Position numbers and translations under genes: made by a program. Below the pieces are notes generated by a model. It was not told the DNA's origin. It made no database searches and was given only the letters and a program-made list of their open reading frames with translations. A stretch of DNA of 8,095 bases from Microbacteriaceae bacterium (lineage in GTDB: Bacteria; Actinomycetota; Actinomycetes; Actinomycetales; Microbacteriaceae): the NCBI GenBank assembly GCA_024642605.1, contig JAHEAT010000024.1, positions 1-8,095 on the forward strand, given 5' to 3'. This document shows positions 6,577-8,095 of the stretch, piece after piece (the stretch's first letter is position 1; every line of letters starts with the position of its first letter).

Positions 6577-8095
6577 ATGAGCATGCAAGGTGGGCGCGGA
6601 CGCCCGATGTCGAAAAAAGACGATGGGCCAAAGGCTAAGTTTTCTCAACTGGTGCCTTACCTAAAAGAACACAAGGGTTCACTCACCATTGCCGTTATCT
6701 TGAGCCTGATTGGCGCAGGCACCAGCCTTGCTCAACCGATGGTTGTCGGCAATGTGATCACCGCCGTTACTAAGCACGAGAGCCTCACCGGCATCATCGT
6801 CAGCCTTGTTGCGATCACCTTGGGTTCAGCGCTCTCGGGTGGCTTAATGTACTTCGTGCTCGCCAAGTCTGGCGAAGGTGTAGTCCTTTCTGCCCGCCAA
6901 AAGCTCGCGCACCGACTACTTCGCCTGCCGATCAAGGAGTACGACCTTCGGCGAACCGGCGATCTGGTTTCGCGTGTCGGCTCAGACACCACCCTTCTTC
7001 GTGCAGCTCTAACTCAGGGCCTTATTGACGCAGCCGGTGGAGTAATCATCTTTATCGGTTCGGTCATCGCGATGGCCATCATCGATCCTCTACTTCTTGG
7101 GCTAACCCTCCTGATGATCTCGGTTGCCGTTGGCTCGATCGGCTTCACCGCCAGACGCATTCGCAGCGCAACCACGAAGGCCCAAACTCGAGTCGGCGAC
7201 ATGGCAGCATCGGTTGAGCGTGCGCTTGGCGCAGTTCGCACTATTCGTGCAGCGCGCGCTGAGGTTCGCGAAACCGAGGCTATCGTGAACGATGCAACCC
7301 AGGCTTATGTTCAGGGCGTCAAGATTGCCAAGCTAAACGCCTACGTGACCCCGATTGGCGGCCTGGCTGCCAACGCTGCTTTCATGGTTGTCCTAGGGGT
7401 TGGTGGCTACCGCGTGGCAGCTGGCACCACCGATGTCGCATCGCTGATCACCTTCATCTTGCTGATGTTTCTAATGATTCGCCCGGTTGGGCAGGCCTTT
7501 GGCGCCTACTCGAGCGTGCAAAGCGCCCTCGGTGCACTGGCTCGAATTCAAGAAATCTTGGACATTCCACTCGAAGAGAGTGATGAAGAGCGCATCGATT
7601 CGAAGGCTCGCAAGGCGGCAAACAAAACTGCGATCGAATTCAAAAAGGTTAAGTTCGCTTACGCAGACCAGGGTGGCGAAAAATCGACTGAGGTTTTGCA
7701 GGGCATTTCGTTCAAGATCGAGCGCGGCACTCGCGTAGCAATAGTTGGCCCCAGCGGTTCTGGCAAGTCGACAACGTTCTCTCTCATCGAACGTTTCTAT
7801 GAGCCAACCTCTGGCGAGATCTTGCTCGACGGCCAAGCAGTGCACTCGATGAGTCGCGATTCACTTCGCGAACAGATTGGTTACGTTGAGCAAGACGCGC
7901 CGGTGCTTGCCGGTTCGATTCGCGAAAACCTATTAATTGGCTCTCCCGACGCAACCGATAAAGAACTCAAGGCAGTGCTTGCCGAGGTCAACCTCACCGA
8001 GGTGCTAAAGCGCCACAAGAGCGGCCTAGACGCCGAAGTTGGTGAGCAGGGAATCATGCTCTCTGGCGGCGAGCGTCAGCGCCTTGCTATTGCGC
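6577..8095 (+). CDS. ABC exporter with fused membrane and ATPase domains (MsbA/BmrA-like), cut by the right edge
   Basis: The frame is open from ATG 6577 to the end of the window, giving 506 residues of a protein that should be near 590-620. The membrane domain covers about residues 34-310 with six helices and the coupling region FTARRIRSATTKAQ (190-203). The ATPase domain starts near 352: A-loop Tyr362, Walker A GPSGSGKST (391-399), Q-loop Gln439 in IGYVEQD, exporter X-loop AEVGEQG (486-492) and signature LSGGERQRLAIA (495-506). Walker B and the H-loop lie beyond the window. Such half-transporters dimerise and export drugs, lipids or peptides across the cytoplasmic membrane. An in-frame ATG at 6583 is a possible alternative start; a weak AGG at 6563-6565 is the only Shine-Dalgarno-like element. 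It follows the methyltransferase by 7 bases. Class confident; substrate and whether it pairs with a second half-transporter unknown. Confidence 0.93.
   Translation, partial: MSMQGGRGRPMSKKDDGPKAKFSQLVPYLKEHKGSLTIAVILSLIGAGTSLAQPMVVGNVITAVTKHESLTGIIVSLVAITLGSALSGGLMYFVLAKSGEGVVLSARQKLAHRLLRLPIKEYDLRRTGDLVSRVGSDTTLLRAALTQGLIDAAGGVIIFIGSVIAMAIIDPLLLGLTLLMISVAVGSIGFTARRIRSATTKAQTRVGDMAASVERALGAVRTIRAARAEVRETEAIVNDATQAYVQGVKIAKLNAYVTPIGGLAANAAFMVVLGVGGYRVAAGTTDVASLITFILLMFLMIRPVGQAFGAYSSVQSALGALARIQEILDIPLEESDEERIDSKARKAANKTAIEFKKVKFAYADQGGEKSTEVLQGISFKIERGTRVAIVGPSGSGKSTTFSLIERFYEPTSGEILLDGQAVHSMSRDSLREQIGYVEQDAPVLAGSIRENLLIGSPDATDKELKAVLAEVNLTEVLKRHKSGLDAEVGEQGIMLSGGERQRLAIA

Noticed and set aside
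7471..7845. Open frame of 124 codons on the minus strand
   Set aside because: It is antisense to the ABC exporter, whose Walker A and flanking motifs are unmistakable in the + strand; a shadow frame.

Overview
The window is gene-dense bacterial DNA. It holds eight coding regions, no RNA gene, no insertion sequence and no CRISPR array, and no stretch longer than about 70 bases lies outside a gene. Short spacings, TTG and GTG starts, intermediate GC content (roughly half) and NodI/NodJ-like (DrrA-type) ABC export genes fit a moderate-GC actinobacterium. My best guess is a streamlined freshwater or marine Microbacteriaceae of the Rhodoluna/Aquiluna type. That is inference from overall character; no marker gene is present.

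Left block (2-3063, + strand): four genes with overlapping ends, forming one operon that probably begins upstream of the window. They encode a six-helix permease-like protein, a second and larger permease-like protein with an extra C-terminal membrane region, a small exported protein with two cysteines, and an ABC ATPase of the BcrA/LanF type. The ATPase has Asp where other ABC ATPases have the Q-loop Gln. Together they look like an ABC-2 exporter or immunity-type transporter with its own secreted partner or substrate. I cannot assign this set to a named system, and it is the best candidate for something undescribed.

Middle block (3041-5657, - strand): a tightly coupled ATPase-permease-permease operon of the NodI/NodJ type, convergent with the left block. 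The last genes of the two operons overlap by 23 bp at their 3' ends, and a stem-loop lies across both stop codons.

Right block (5712-8095, + strand): diverging from the middle block is an orphan SAM-dependent N6-adenine methyltransferase, probably translated from a leaderless mRNA. Seven bases later comes a fused permease-ATPase ABC exporter that runs off the right edge before its Walker B motif.

Three unrelated ABC export systems thus sit within 8 kb. The left block is visibly richer in A+T than the other two and uses two TTG starts, which may mark it as a lineage-specific or acquired module.
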